Positions 1-10,300 of a DNA stretch of 50,299 bases are shown one piece after another; within the stretch, counting starts at the first letter, position 1, and each line of letters starts with the position of its first letter. The stretch comes from Parachlorella kessleri (taxonomy: Eukaryota > Chlorophyta > Trebouxiophyceae > Chlorellales > Chlorellaceae): assembly GCA_001598975.1 (NCBI GenBank), contig BBXU01000940.1:1-50299 (forward strand), given 5' to 3'. Under the pieces are notes generated by a model, which was not told the DNA's origin, searched no databases, and worked only from the letters and a program-made list of their open reading frames with translations. A program made the position numbers and the translations under genes.

Positions 1-244
1 CACCCTGTTAAGACATGTCTGGAGGCATTGGCCGGCCGGCTGGCTGCTGCTGGGCGATGAACCTCCCCGGAGGCTGGCAGAGTTATGAGCAAGTAGCATG
101 TACGACATGCTTGTGCTTGACCCCTGTGCAGCTGCAGCGCTTGCTATCAGGAGAGCAGGCAAGAGCTAGGCTAGTCCGACTGTTTCCTGCAAGAACTGTA
201 AGGCAGGCTGATGCCAGGACCCCACCCCCCGCCCTGGCGTCCAG
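1..244. other. Window edge, probable intron sequence
   Basis: I see no exon with a recognisable motif here. It lies upstream of the first exon I can assign to the acyl-activating enzyme gene and is probably one of its introns, or an intron plus an unrecognised exon. A TGCAG at about 127-131 could be an acceptor, but the sequence after it does not resemble the family. Confidence 0.4.
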
Positions 245-1361
245 GTTCTGTGTGCTGTTTGGGCAGCGGGCGCTGGGAGCCCTCATCGTGCCCGACCTGG
301 AGGCCCTGGAGGGCAGCCTGGACAAGGACGGTGCGCTCCCTCGACTGTTACAGTGCATTACATACATTCAACGTCCACGGAGCCAGCAGAACTATTGCTA
401 CCGGGCTTAAGCTGTAGGGACTTTGTCATGCCAGGCCAAGGGACTCCCAGTGATGCATCCGCACGGGGCAGGGGGCACCCTTGTACCTGTCACTTGGTCG
501 CTAGCAGAATGATCTTCCTCCGTCTCATCCAGTGCCGGGCATGTACGCCTTGTGGGGTCAGGCAGAGCCGCCAGTCCTGTATGTGCCATTACCCTTTCCC
601 GAGGACCTGGTGGGAGTGGGCTGTCCTCTCAGAGCAAGCCTGAACCAGCTTGAACCAGCGATAGTCAAAAGCTGAGGATGGCACCATGCCGCAGTGTGGC
701 CGCCTTGCCCTGGTCTGGTAGCCTAGCCGTCCACTGTTGTGCTACACGTAGCAAGGCGAGGCGGCCTTGATCCCCCTGCCTTGCCTTGCAGACGAGGGCA
801 ATGTCAGCCGGGACCACCTGCGCTCTGTTGTGCACGCGGAGATCAGCAGGGCGCTGGCGGCGCGGCCCAGTCGGGAGCGCATCACCGCCTTTGAGCTGGT
901 GGAGGAGGAGTTCAGGTGGGGGGGCGGTGGTGGTGGTTTTGGGGTGGTGGGTGGTGGTCATGGTGATGGTATGCTTTAGTAGTGGTGGTGGAGGAGGAGT
1001 TCAGGTGGGTGGGCGGTGGTGATAGTGGGTTGGTGGTGGTGGTGCTGGTAGTGGTGGTGGTTATGCTTTAGTAGTCATGGTGGAGGAGTTCAGGTGGGTG
1101 TGCGGTGGCAGTGGTAGTGGTTTGGTAATGGCTGTGTTTGTGGTTTAGTAGTGGAGGTTGTGAAGGTGTTGAGGTCAGTAGGGTTGGCGGGCAGGGCTCC
1201 GACAATTTGTGTATGTGCTAACCTATGGGCCCCCGTCGCTCTCCTCGCCGACCTGCAGTGTGGAGAACGGTACTCTGACTCGCACAATGAAGCCCCGGCG
1301 CCAGGTCATCCAGAGCAAGTACAGGTCAGAGGTTGAGAGGCTCATCTCGCAGCTCAGTTAA
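245..1361 (+). CDS. Long-chain acyl-ACP/acyl-CoA synthetase (AAE15/AAE16-like), C-terminal part
   Basis: This is the 3' end of an AMP-forming acyl-activating enzyme; the rest lies left of the window. Enzymes of this type activate free fatty acids with ATP for transfer to ACP or CoA, usually in plastids. Visible exons are about 245-330, 792-915 and 1259-1361, and they join in phase. The first encodes the G-Q-R-x-L-G-A-L-I-V-P segment found in the C-terminal subdomain of plant AAE15/16. The last two encode ITAFELVEEEFSVENGTLTR followed by TMKPRR, including the conserved basic T-M-K-x-R-R stretch near the C terminus, and end with TAA at 1359-1361. The intron 916-1258 is GGT-rich and contains two further copies of the exon end with its donor site (see findings). 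Choice between ACP and CoA as acceptor cannot be made from this fragment. The left border of the first exon is approximate. Confidence 0.85.
899..1165 (+). repeat. 89-bp tandem repeat carrying copies of a 5' splice site
   Basis: The end of the penultimate exon (GGAGGAGTTCAG|GTGGG, exon end 915) recurs with its donor at 1004 and 1093, exactly 89 bp apart each time. Each copy is followed by GGT-rich sequence and a shared ATGCTTTAGTA-like end. A decayed fourth unit starts near 1150. Only the first donor keeps the reading frame into the last exon. Confidence 0.85.
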
Positions 1362-2406
1362 CTGTCAGGGAGGTGCGGCAAAGGGACGCGGACGGCGGGT
1401 GGGCGCATGTTGTGGAGGATATCAAAAGGCTTGATAGATGCCTTGCGGTGAGCTAGAACTGTGCAGTTTTGCCCAGCGTTTGCTGTTTTGGTTTTGTTCT
1501 GACGGTTTTATGCTATGACCCAGGATTCTTGGCTCCAGCTTCTTGCTCAAGACTGTATACTGATGTTGCCTGCCTATGCTGCACCCTGAGTGTATTGAAC
1601 CGGTGAGTGGTTTGAGGGAGCTACGACATTTGATGACACGGTAGTTCCATTTTGGCTGGCTTTGTCATGTGTTGAATCTTTGGATTGAGTACCTTCAACA
1701 ACCTTCATTCCCTTGTCAACGGCTGTACAAACAGAATGCTGCAAGGCTTACCAGCAATGGGCTTGGTAGTTTCCTAATGGGGAGCCCAACTGAAATCCCC
1801 TGCACTTCCCTTGGCGCCATCCGCTGGGTGTTACAGGTTAAAGGTCACAGAAGAAGTTGCCAGCTCACAGCCGTCACAGAATGAGGTGCATGTTGATCGC
1901 TTTTGCCTAGCCTCCATGTTGGTGGGCGTATGCAGCGCATAGCCTAGGGGCTGGGGGTTATGAGGTGGGGCACCTAGGAAGTGGGCATTTACATCGGGTT
2001 GCTGATTCCGCTCAGTGGGGCTGCCCAAGTGTGAACTATTTAGCTGCGATCTCAGCTCTATCACTTCCTGCTATATGCTGAGCCTCCCCCTTCTAAGGAA
2101 GTAGTATGCCCTCGCCTCTTTAGCGTCACGCCCCCACAACCTGCATGGTTGTCAAAGGTTGCTAAAGATTTTAGTGTCCAAGGCATGCTGTGGCTGCTGC
2201 GGCAATGGTATCATGTATCTATGTCCCTCATTGGCAACAGACATGTAAGCTCTATTTCCAGGGGAACTTCGCGGTTCGGTCGTTGACATTCCACTGAGGG
2301 GTCTCAGCATCCTTCGAGTCATGCGAACCGCGTCATTTAGCAGCAGTAGCAGTAACTCTCGGCTTTGTCAAGTTTTGCAGTGACTGTAGGATAGCTGCAA
2401 CCAATC
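1362..2406. other. Intergenic region between acyl-activating enzyme and PHT4 genes
   Basis: It holds the 3' UTR of the acyl-activating enzyme gene and the upstream region of the PHT4-like gene. There is no open frame with family features and no RNA gene signature. A TGTAA lies near 2245, rather far from the stop at 1361. Confidence 0.5.
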
Positions 2407-5400
2407 ATGAGCAGCAGAGGCGGCCCCACCCACAACGGGGTGTGGCAGTTCAGCAGCCAACCAACGCAGCGCCACGGGAGCCACCCTGACGGCAGTAAGT
2501 CTCAGTTGGCGGGGCATAGAAAGCCCAGGTTCGAACCGCGGTTTCAGGTGGTCATCGCCTGCTTCCTGGCGACCCTGACGATGTACTTCGAGCGAGTGGG
2601 CTTCTCCATAGCCTACACGGCGATGGCCAAGGAGGCTGCGGTGGATGAGGCAGTCAAGGGCACAGTCCTCTCAGCCTTCTATTGGGGCTATGGCTTGTCC
2701 CAGGTGACCGCCACGAGTGCAGTGTACACATCCGCTCTCCTGTGCCAAGTCTGCTAAACGGCAAACAACTTTGCCTCGGCGAGCCTTCTGAAGAGATGTC
2801 GCAAGCCCCACGGTTCACAGTCTAGCCAGGGCGTGTGCCTTTTCAGCAGCGCCAGGCAGACGTTTGTGAGAGGCGCGCTCTGTTGTTCTGCCCACAGGTA
2901 CCGGGTGGCTGGGCGGCACAGCGCTACGGCGGCGACCGCATGCTCTCGCTGTCTTTCTTCTGTTGGTCTCTGGCGTCGCTGCTGACCCCTGGCTCGGCGC
3001 GCAACAGCCAAACCATCATTGCGGCCCGCGTGCTGGTAGGGGTGGCGCAGGGCTTCCTCATACCCTCCGTGCACACGGGTAAGGGGAGGGCGTGCTCGCA
3101 AGGCCTTCTGGGAGAGTAACACAGTTCAAAGGCTCTTGGCTGTTGTGTCATAGGGCACGGTATTGAAAATGCCCGCCTGCTTCACCCCCTCATACGTGGG
3201 ACATTCGGCCGCTTTGCGGCAGATATTTTTGAGGGCGGTTCTCTGAAACCCACCCTCATCGTCCTGCCTTACAAGTTGAAGCAATACATCCACCCTACCT
3301 GCCACCTGCCCGCCCTGCGTAAGCGCAGTGCTCTCCCAGTGGATACCCCCGACGGAGCGCGCCCGCAGCGTGTCCCTGACCACCTCCGGCATGTACCTGG
3401 GGTCCGCGGTGGCAATGCAGCTGCTGCCAGCTGTCGCTGCGGCCTGGGGCCCGGCCTCGCTGCTGCGGGTGGTGGGCGCGCTGGGGCTGGCATGGCTGCT
3501 GGGCTGGCGGGCACTCATGCGGCAGGTGATTGCAGGGTTGGCAGTGGTGTGTGCATGTGGTGGTGGGGCCCGGTGGGGTGGGGCATGGCCGGCTTCGTCC
3601 GCTAGTGGCAACATGGTGGCACTGCTTCAAAGGTGGTCGTTGGTTGTCGCCGACCATGCTGCCTGCTGTTTTCTAGGCTCCTGCCCTGGGCCCAGGGCAG
3701 GCTGCTACCCACGCTCAGAGCCACCCGTCGCACGCCCTTTGCGTGTCCCCAACCCAAGGAAGCCATATCAACGTAGTACCTGCTCTTGTCCCCGCCCGCA
3801 GATGAGCCGGCGGCAGGCTGCCCATGGCATGCCGCTGTCGCAGGGCCACCCTGCCGCCCCCCAGCAGGGGGCCACTGCCAAGGGCAGACCTGCCGCCACC
3901 CCCTGGCGACGCATGATGGTGCACCCTGCAGGTACCTGTAGTGCCTCACTGCTAAATGGTGACTGCTTGGCGCCTCTGTCACCTGGGCCTGCGCTGGGTG
4001 GGTGGCTAGGGGGTATGGCTGCTGGCCGGGAGGCGGTGCGATCCTGCTGTCATGGCTAGCCCACCTCCCGGCCGCACGGGGAGCAGCAATGTGTGCGTTC
4101 GGCGCATTGCGGCGCACGGTTGCGGGCAAGCGCGGGGGTTGGAGTGGGCACACCCACGCCGGGCATGCCTCCCCCGAAGCGCTGTGCAGCATCCGTGGGA
4201 TGGTGTCTCAGCCAGTACGGGCTGCTCCACTGATGGGACCTGCCTGTGGCTGGTGGCTGCAGTGTGGGCCATCGTGGTGAACAACTTCACCTTCCACTAC
4301 GCCTTCTACGTCGTCATGAACTGGCTGCCCACTTACTTTGACAAGGCAAGCGCAGGCTCAGGCTGGGCCGGTATGTTGGGTTTGCACCCCATGCGTACCC
4401 CCCAGCCGGCACCGCTGCGCCACTGCCGCACCCCCCTTGGCCTCTGTGCAGGCCTGGCTTTTAGGTGTGCTAGCCTGGCCGTGTCTGCTTAAAGGGTCTG
4501 GCATGTGTGCGGCGCCCCTTGAGGTTATTCCTCGTCTGTCCCACCGCCCGGCAGTGGCATCGTGCACCCCCGCTCGTCTCTTGTCCACCGCCTAGCCCCT
4601 GCGCTCGTCTCACCTGCACCGGTCGGCACTTGCAGGTGCTGCACGCCAACCTAGCCAGCATGGGCCTTATAAAGACGCTGCCGTACCTGGTTATGTTTGC
4701 CGCCTCCAACGCTGGCGGCTGGGCGGGGGATTACCTCATCAATGTGCGCCACACGTCTGTGGCGGGAGGGCGCAAGTGGGTCAACACATTTGGCTTCTGG
4801 GGAGCAGCGGCGGCGCTCATGCTGATGCCAGGTAGGTAGTCTTGACGCCGGTTGGTCGTCATCAGCCCCAGGGACGTATTGCATTGTAGGGGCAGGGCGC
4901 CAGTGCTGGCCTCCCCCTGACAATTAACCGCAGTAGGTGTGGCGGTCACGCTCTGGATGACTTGCAACGCATTGCTGGTGCTATGGCAGGTCACATGTTT
5001 AGGATTGAGATGCAGTAAGTGTTTGTCAGTTGAGTAGCCCTGGTTAGCTTCGTAGTCCTGGCCACCTGCCAGGCTAGCTGCAGGTCACAGCTGAGTAGCG
5101 TCGACCTGGCAGTTGTCCCGCAGTGGCCTACCTTTCATGGCGTGCGCCATGCTTGCACCCTGCACCTGGTCTTCAGCTGTGCTTCTGCTGCTGCCCGATT
5201 GCCTGAGAGCTGCTTGCTGCAGGTGCCACGTCGATATCGAGAGGCGTTGCCTTCACCACTCTGGCGCTGGGGCTGTGCGGCTTCTCACGGGGCGGCTTCT
5301 CAGTCAACCACATGGACATCGCGCCCCGCTTTGCTGGCGTGGTCATGTGAGCGCGACCCCTGGGCCTTGCCTTGGCGCCTCCTGCGGGGCCCGCTTTGCT

Positions 5401-6230
5401 CTTGCAGTCCGCTGTGTGCAAGCAGGACTGCCTTAGCAGCATTGAAATGCAGCTAAGGCAGTCCTGCTGGCCAGACCAGCGGATGCAGTCAGTCCCCTGC
5501 GCTGGCGGCCCTGAGTGAGAGTGGGGGTGCCGGGAGGAGCAGGCAGTGGCGAGGCAGTATTAGAGCGGGGAACAGGGTCAACCGCCCAAAGCACACCCCA
5601 AAGCAAGCTGTCGAAGTCATGCCTGCAGCCGCGGTCCCCTGGTTTGTGTACAGTCCGTTTGCTGACGTCCCCGCTCGCTGCCGTGCCTGCCGTCAGGGCT
5701 TCTTCGAACGGAAGTGCACTTGCACTGCAGGGGCATCTCCAACACCGCGGGCACCCTGTCAGGAGTGATAGGCGTGGCGGTGACAGGCCAGATGCTGCAG
5801 CGGGCCGGCGGCGCTGAGCATGTGCTGGGCTGGTATCAGGCCATGGCAACCTCAGCCGTGCAGGTGAGCTGCCTGTCAGCTGGATGCGCTGTCTACATGA
5901 GAGCATGTCCTAGACATGTCTGCTGTAGCGGGTCTTGCAGCAGCCACCGAAACTGCTATATGTAGGGCAAGTCACCACCCTTTTCACACACCCTTGAAAG
6001 GATGCTGGAGGGCATGTATTGCTGGGTTGAGATGGTCCATCAGCCTTGTCTTGTGCACTGCAAGTCTGCTGGGTGGCATGTTCCAGCTAGATGGGGTCAG
6101 TCACACAAGTCTCGCCTTCCGAAGATGCCGTGCTTCTTGGTGGCTGCAGTGTGTGGGGGGCAGCTTCATCTTCCTGCTGTTTGCACGAGGGGAGCGGCTG
6201 TTTGGAGGCGACACAGCAGACTTCCAATAG
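2407..6230 (+). CDS. PHT4;6: PHT4;6-like phosphate/anion transporter (MFS, SLC17 type)
   Basis: This is a complete 473-residue major-facilitator transporter in nine exons: 2407-2703, 2898-3078, 3329-3525, 3802-3931, 4263-4345, 4636-4831, 5223-5346, 5731-5863 and 6150-6230, all phase-consistent. From memory of the family, the protein is close to plant PHT4;6, a Golgi Pi exporter. Shared segments are ERVGFSIAYT in helix 1, SQVPGGWAAQRYGG after helix 2, VGVAQGF and PSVHTVLSQWIPP, then VWAIVVNNFTFHYAFYVVMN in helix 7, SVNHMDIAPRFAGVVMGISN, and a GERLF C-terminal end. The N terminus (about 42 residues) is polar and not an obvious plastid transit peptide, which fits a Golgi-type member. The linker between helices 6 and 7 is poorly conserved and encoded by 3802-3931. 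Intron 4346-4635 starts with GC (AAG|GCAAGC). Intron 5347-5730 holds a long foldback. A TGTAA at 6276-6280 follows the stop by 46 nt. Substrate and location are inferred from homology. Confidence 0.93.
5404..5486. repeat. Intronic near-perfect foldback
   Basis: Arms 5421-5443 and 5446-5468 are 23-nt reverse complements with one mismatch (core AGCAGGACTGCCTTAGC). A weaker outer stem follows, with CCGCTG at 5409-5414 pairing with CAGCGG at 5477-5482. It lies in the seventh intron of the PHT4-like gene. It could be a precursor-type RNA hairpin or the remnant of a palindromic element. Confidence 0.85.
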
Positions 6231-6275
6231 GAAACGGGCACAGTTGGCAGTCAGCAGCAATATTATGAGCTCTTG

Positions 6276-6280
6276 TGTAA
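6276..6280 (+). terminator. TGTAA polyadenylation signal
   Basis: This pentamer is the usual chlorophyte near-upstream polyadenylation element. It lies 46 nt after the PHT4-like stop codon. Confidence 0.5.
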
Positions 6281-7321
6281 GACTTGTTGGTCCCTAAGGT
6301 CGTTGTGGCTGCCATTATGTGTTGCCTGATGTTGGCCCCACCAAACCCCTCACTTGGGGCGGCTTTACGTGTAACAGCACTGGCAACTGCACAGCTGAGC
6401 TCAGAAACAGGACAGGTCACTTTTACAGTGGCGACAAGCACTGTACACTCAAGGCCGGGTGTTCACAGGTTTGTAGGCGACGGGTGTGGCAAAGCAGGAT
6501 AGCATTGCATTTGCAGGCAGAAGGCATGTACAACATCATGCAGCAAAGTACAACATCATGTGTCTGTATCACGTGATTAGAGTTAAATACCCTACAACCT
6601 TCCCGCCCCAGTCTCCTGCTGGGCTGACCCGCGTATGGGCAGACAGGAATGAAGCCAACCACAATTGTGACGCCCTGGAGGGCGGGTGTGACGACATGTA
6701 CACAAAAATCCAGCTGAGCAGCCGCCTCTCCACTCAGCGCTGCTGCCAGCCACCCTATGCCCACTGCACATGCCCTCAGTGGAAATGGAAGTGACGGCCC
6801 GGCTTTTCAGTGCAGGAGCGAGTGCCCCAGGTCAAAGCTGGGCCACACGCGCGTCCGCGTGCTAGCGCTTCATGCCCGTGCCTACCCCACCACCAGCAGC
6901 GGCAGGGTGGGCCAGAGTGGCCCAGCCTCTCAGCCTGCGGCCAGCTGTTCCGGCCGGCGCCCCGACGTTGGCCGCGGGTGCCGGGCCGGGGCCGGCATTC
7001 ACAACTTGGGGGGCCGGGGCGCCGGGGGTTGCTGCGACTGGCGCACCTGCAAACAGGCAGGCAGGCGCCAGGGGCCAGCATGGCGGTGTTGTATGAGAAC
7101 ATTAGTTGGGTTGAGAGAGTGCTTTGAAGGAAGCAATGAATGCTGACGCTCCTGGGGGCGGTTGCGTCATACACATGCCCCCTTTGCAAGCCCTGCACAG
7201 ACAACCTCAGCTAGGCCACTCTGCCCTGCTGGTGTTTACAGCCCAGGACCTCAGCCGCAGTCATCCTTAGCCACTCTTGCAGCGCTGTAACAGCGTCCAG
7301 CGCCCGTGTCATCCCTGCTCT

Positions 7322-7326
7322 TTACA
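7322..7326 (-). terminator. TGTAA polyadenylation signal (minus strand)
   Basis: TTACA on the plus strand reads TGTAA on the minus strand, 53 nt downstream of the mannanase stop codon. Confidence 0.5.
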
Positions 7327-7378
7327 AACACAGCAACGTTGTGGCAACGTTGATGTATCCACCATCAGCTTCTGCCTG

Positions 7379-10300
7379 CTAGGCTACTAGGCTGCCTCTC
7401 CCCCCCGTCGTGCTTCCCGGCTGCAGCCCTAGCTTACTTGCAGCAGGTGCGGCAGCAGCAGGGGTGCAGCCAGGCACGACCACGGCCTTGCGGGAGCGGG
7501 CAGCTGCAGCCCTCGCGGACGGCAGGATGATGTCCTTGAAGGTTGACGAGTCGGTCAAAACCTGCATGGAACTCAAAAGGGACACCCGAACTCATTGGGG
7601 CTGGCATGGACAGCACCTCCGCTAGTGGGGGATCCACAGCGCAACTAGACCACGCATGCTCAGACGCACTAAAGAATCCCTCAAGGTGAGCGACGCTGGT
7701 CGCTGCAGTTTGGCCTGGGCTGTGGCACGTCAGCCCACTTCTGGCTAGTCACTGTGCAGTGCAGCACCAGTCCAGGGGCCGAGTGTGCACGGGACTCCCT
7801 GGGGAGAGGGCTCTACCTGGTCCTGGCTGTAGTTGGCCCAGCCCGGGTTGCTTGGGTTGTGCAGGCTAGGATCCCACATCCAGTATTGGATGCCTGCAGG
7901 GCGACCAGAGTGGCGAACGCTGCTCAGCAGGGCCTGTTGCTCCGTGTTTCTGTGCGCTGTGGCATGCAGCTTATGAAGGGTCCCATGCATTCTGTGGGAA
8001 GCAAGGGTGGCTGGTGTACCACACATTGCAACCAAGTAGTCATGTCGCTCCTATACATGCACACGAGGGATGTGTATGTCTCGCGGCACTGGGTGCGACC
8101 TGTTGGAACCAGCATCTGCTCTGCTACAGCTAGGCCACAGAGCCACCCTTGCCATACCCCATGCACGATGCGAACAACGTGGCAACGCCGCACGGGTGCC
8201 TAATGGTTATCATAGCATATCCGATGACTCACCCCTCAGCACGTCATCGTTCTGCAGGCTTGTATTGAACAAGCCAAACAGGGTGGCAAAGGGGACGTTG
8301 CGGGCCTGCATCCAGGGAGAGGACTGGCCAGGCTTGCAAGGTACATACTGATGGTGACCTGGCCAATGGGTGTCAGGGCAACACTAAAATGTAATGGCTG
8401 GGCACTTACCTGCCGCTGGTGAGGCTATTATCTGACAAGCAGGTCGCTTGATTGGGTTTTTTCGAGCAGCCCACCGCTATGATCTGGTGGTTGTGCAGGC
8501 AGCGATATTGCAGGTGGAAGGTTTCGAGGCCAGGCGTGGAAGCCAGCCAGCGTACCGAGCTAGCGGCAGGGTCCTGGCTGGTCACGTTCTTGCCAAACTC
8601 CTCGAGCACCAGTGGCTTGCCTGTACGACGCAGGAAGGAGGGCAGAGTCAGGAGGTGGGGGGAGCGCCAAAAGGAAGAACAACAGGAGGCTCTGGTGCCT
8701 CTACCCCTTGCATCCTCGGGCCAACTGCCCAGCCCCATTGGGTGGCATGGCATGATTCCTTTGGTTGCTTGATGCATGTTCATCATATGGGAGGCTTGCA
8801 GCAGAGCGCAAAGTAGTGAACCCACCCATGGAGCGGGCGTCATCCATGTGCCACTTCGCCCAATTGGAGGCAAAGACCGGGTCCACGCCCCAGTTGTCAT
8901 ACTGCAGCAGCCATGGCAGGCGCGCACTGGACGTCAGGTTGGAGGTACCACACTTGCTGGGTGAGAGGCAGTTACCCATGGCGGTTTCCATTGGGTTGCC
9001 AGGAGGTGCAACTAGCGGAGGGACAAGCCACAGGCAGGCAGGCAAGCAAGCAAGCACGCAAGCATGGGAGCAACTCCTCACCCAGACATGGGCTTCTGCG
9101 TAGTCAATGGTGGGTATCTTCATGTTGTTCACAAAGTCCTGGCCGGTCTCGGAGGCCCACTGGGCGCCTGCACACACGCGAGAAGCATCGGCGTGCCTAC
9201 AGGTTACCCAGTGCCTTTGCTGCTGCTCCAAGAGCTCCGGTTGTGATGTTGGGTTAGCTGTCCTTGCTCGGAAGAGGTGCAGGCCAACAGTCTGACCCCT
9301 GGGCCCTCTGCTGCACGTATGACCGTTTTCCAGTCACAGAGACACCTGGTCTCGGCACCGCCACTTCCCCTCCAAATATACCATGCTGCCCGCCTGGGCA
9401 GCTCTGGCATGGTTGACGTGGCCGGGGGTTTTATGCCCCATGGAAAGACAGGGCAAATAGCCTCATCAAAGTGGGACCTAACCATCGTGCTGGGAAAGGT
9501 GCCCATGCTTTTCCTGGTTGTTCCCTGGTTGCCACAGCACTTGCAGGCTGGCCAGGACAGCAGCGGGGTACAAAAACATTCCCGGACTGGATTCTGGCAT
9601 GCCTAGCAGAGCCCCTGGTGTGCTGCCACCATGCTGCAGCAAGCACCCCAGCGGGTGGTGGCAGCGCTGCACGGTCCCAACACGCATCGTAGATGAGGCT
9701 GGCCATGCCACCCTGCGAGACCGCGAACCCCTTACCTGGCGCCTGCGGGTTGTGGCTGTTCTGGGGGCTGTTCAGCCCGTAGAAGCCCTCCTCCCCCACA
9801 GTGATCTGCAAGGAGCACCCCCGACCTATTGCAGGTCAGGAAAACTGAGAAAGAAATCGGAAAAAGCAAAGCGTAGGGACACAGGCAGAGTATCCAGCCT
9901 GTTGCACGTGGGCGCGCATGCAGCCCAGCGGCAGGACGGGCCAGCCAGTCAGCACTCGTGTATGTGCTCTCAGAGTGCTCTCACCATGTGGTTGGGATCC
10001 ACGCTCTTCAGGTGCTTTGAGATGTCCTCTATCCACGACTGCAGCCACACAGGAACATTTGCATGGTGGTACTGACTAGTTGGCGCGGGAGCTCAGCAAA
10101 GCTATGAACCACTCCAAAACGACGAGAATCTGGCTGGTGATGAGAGGAGCGGGTCATCTCCTTAATCATGGTCTGCCTGCCTTGCCAAGCAAACAGGCCT
10201 ATGCACGCCACCTGCAGCGTTGCGGTGCAGCTCGGTGTGTTTATGTGGCACTGGGAGTTGTTGCCGAAGAAGCGAGGCTCGTTCATCTGCAAGACAGACA

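Larger units (their letters stand above)
6231..7378. other. Convergent intergenic region
   Basis: It contains the 3' UTRs of the PHT4-like gene (+) and the mannanase gene (-). A GC-rich stretch at about 6850-7090 is open on the plus strand and would encode only Pro/Ala/Gly-rich sequence. I found no domain or splice-consistent model and assign no gene. Confidence 0.5.

Noticed and set aside
2528..2537. GGTTCGAACC, a tRNA T-loop-like motif
   Set aside because: It lies in the first exon of the PHT4-like gene, in frame, and no acceptor or anticodon stem can be formed around it.
6810..7127. GC-rich plus-strand open stretch between PHT4 and mannanase genes
   Set aside because: It encodes only Pro/Ala/Gly-rich low-complexity sequence, with no start context, splice support or domain.
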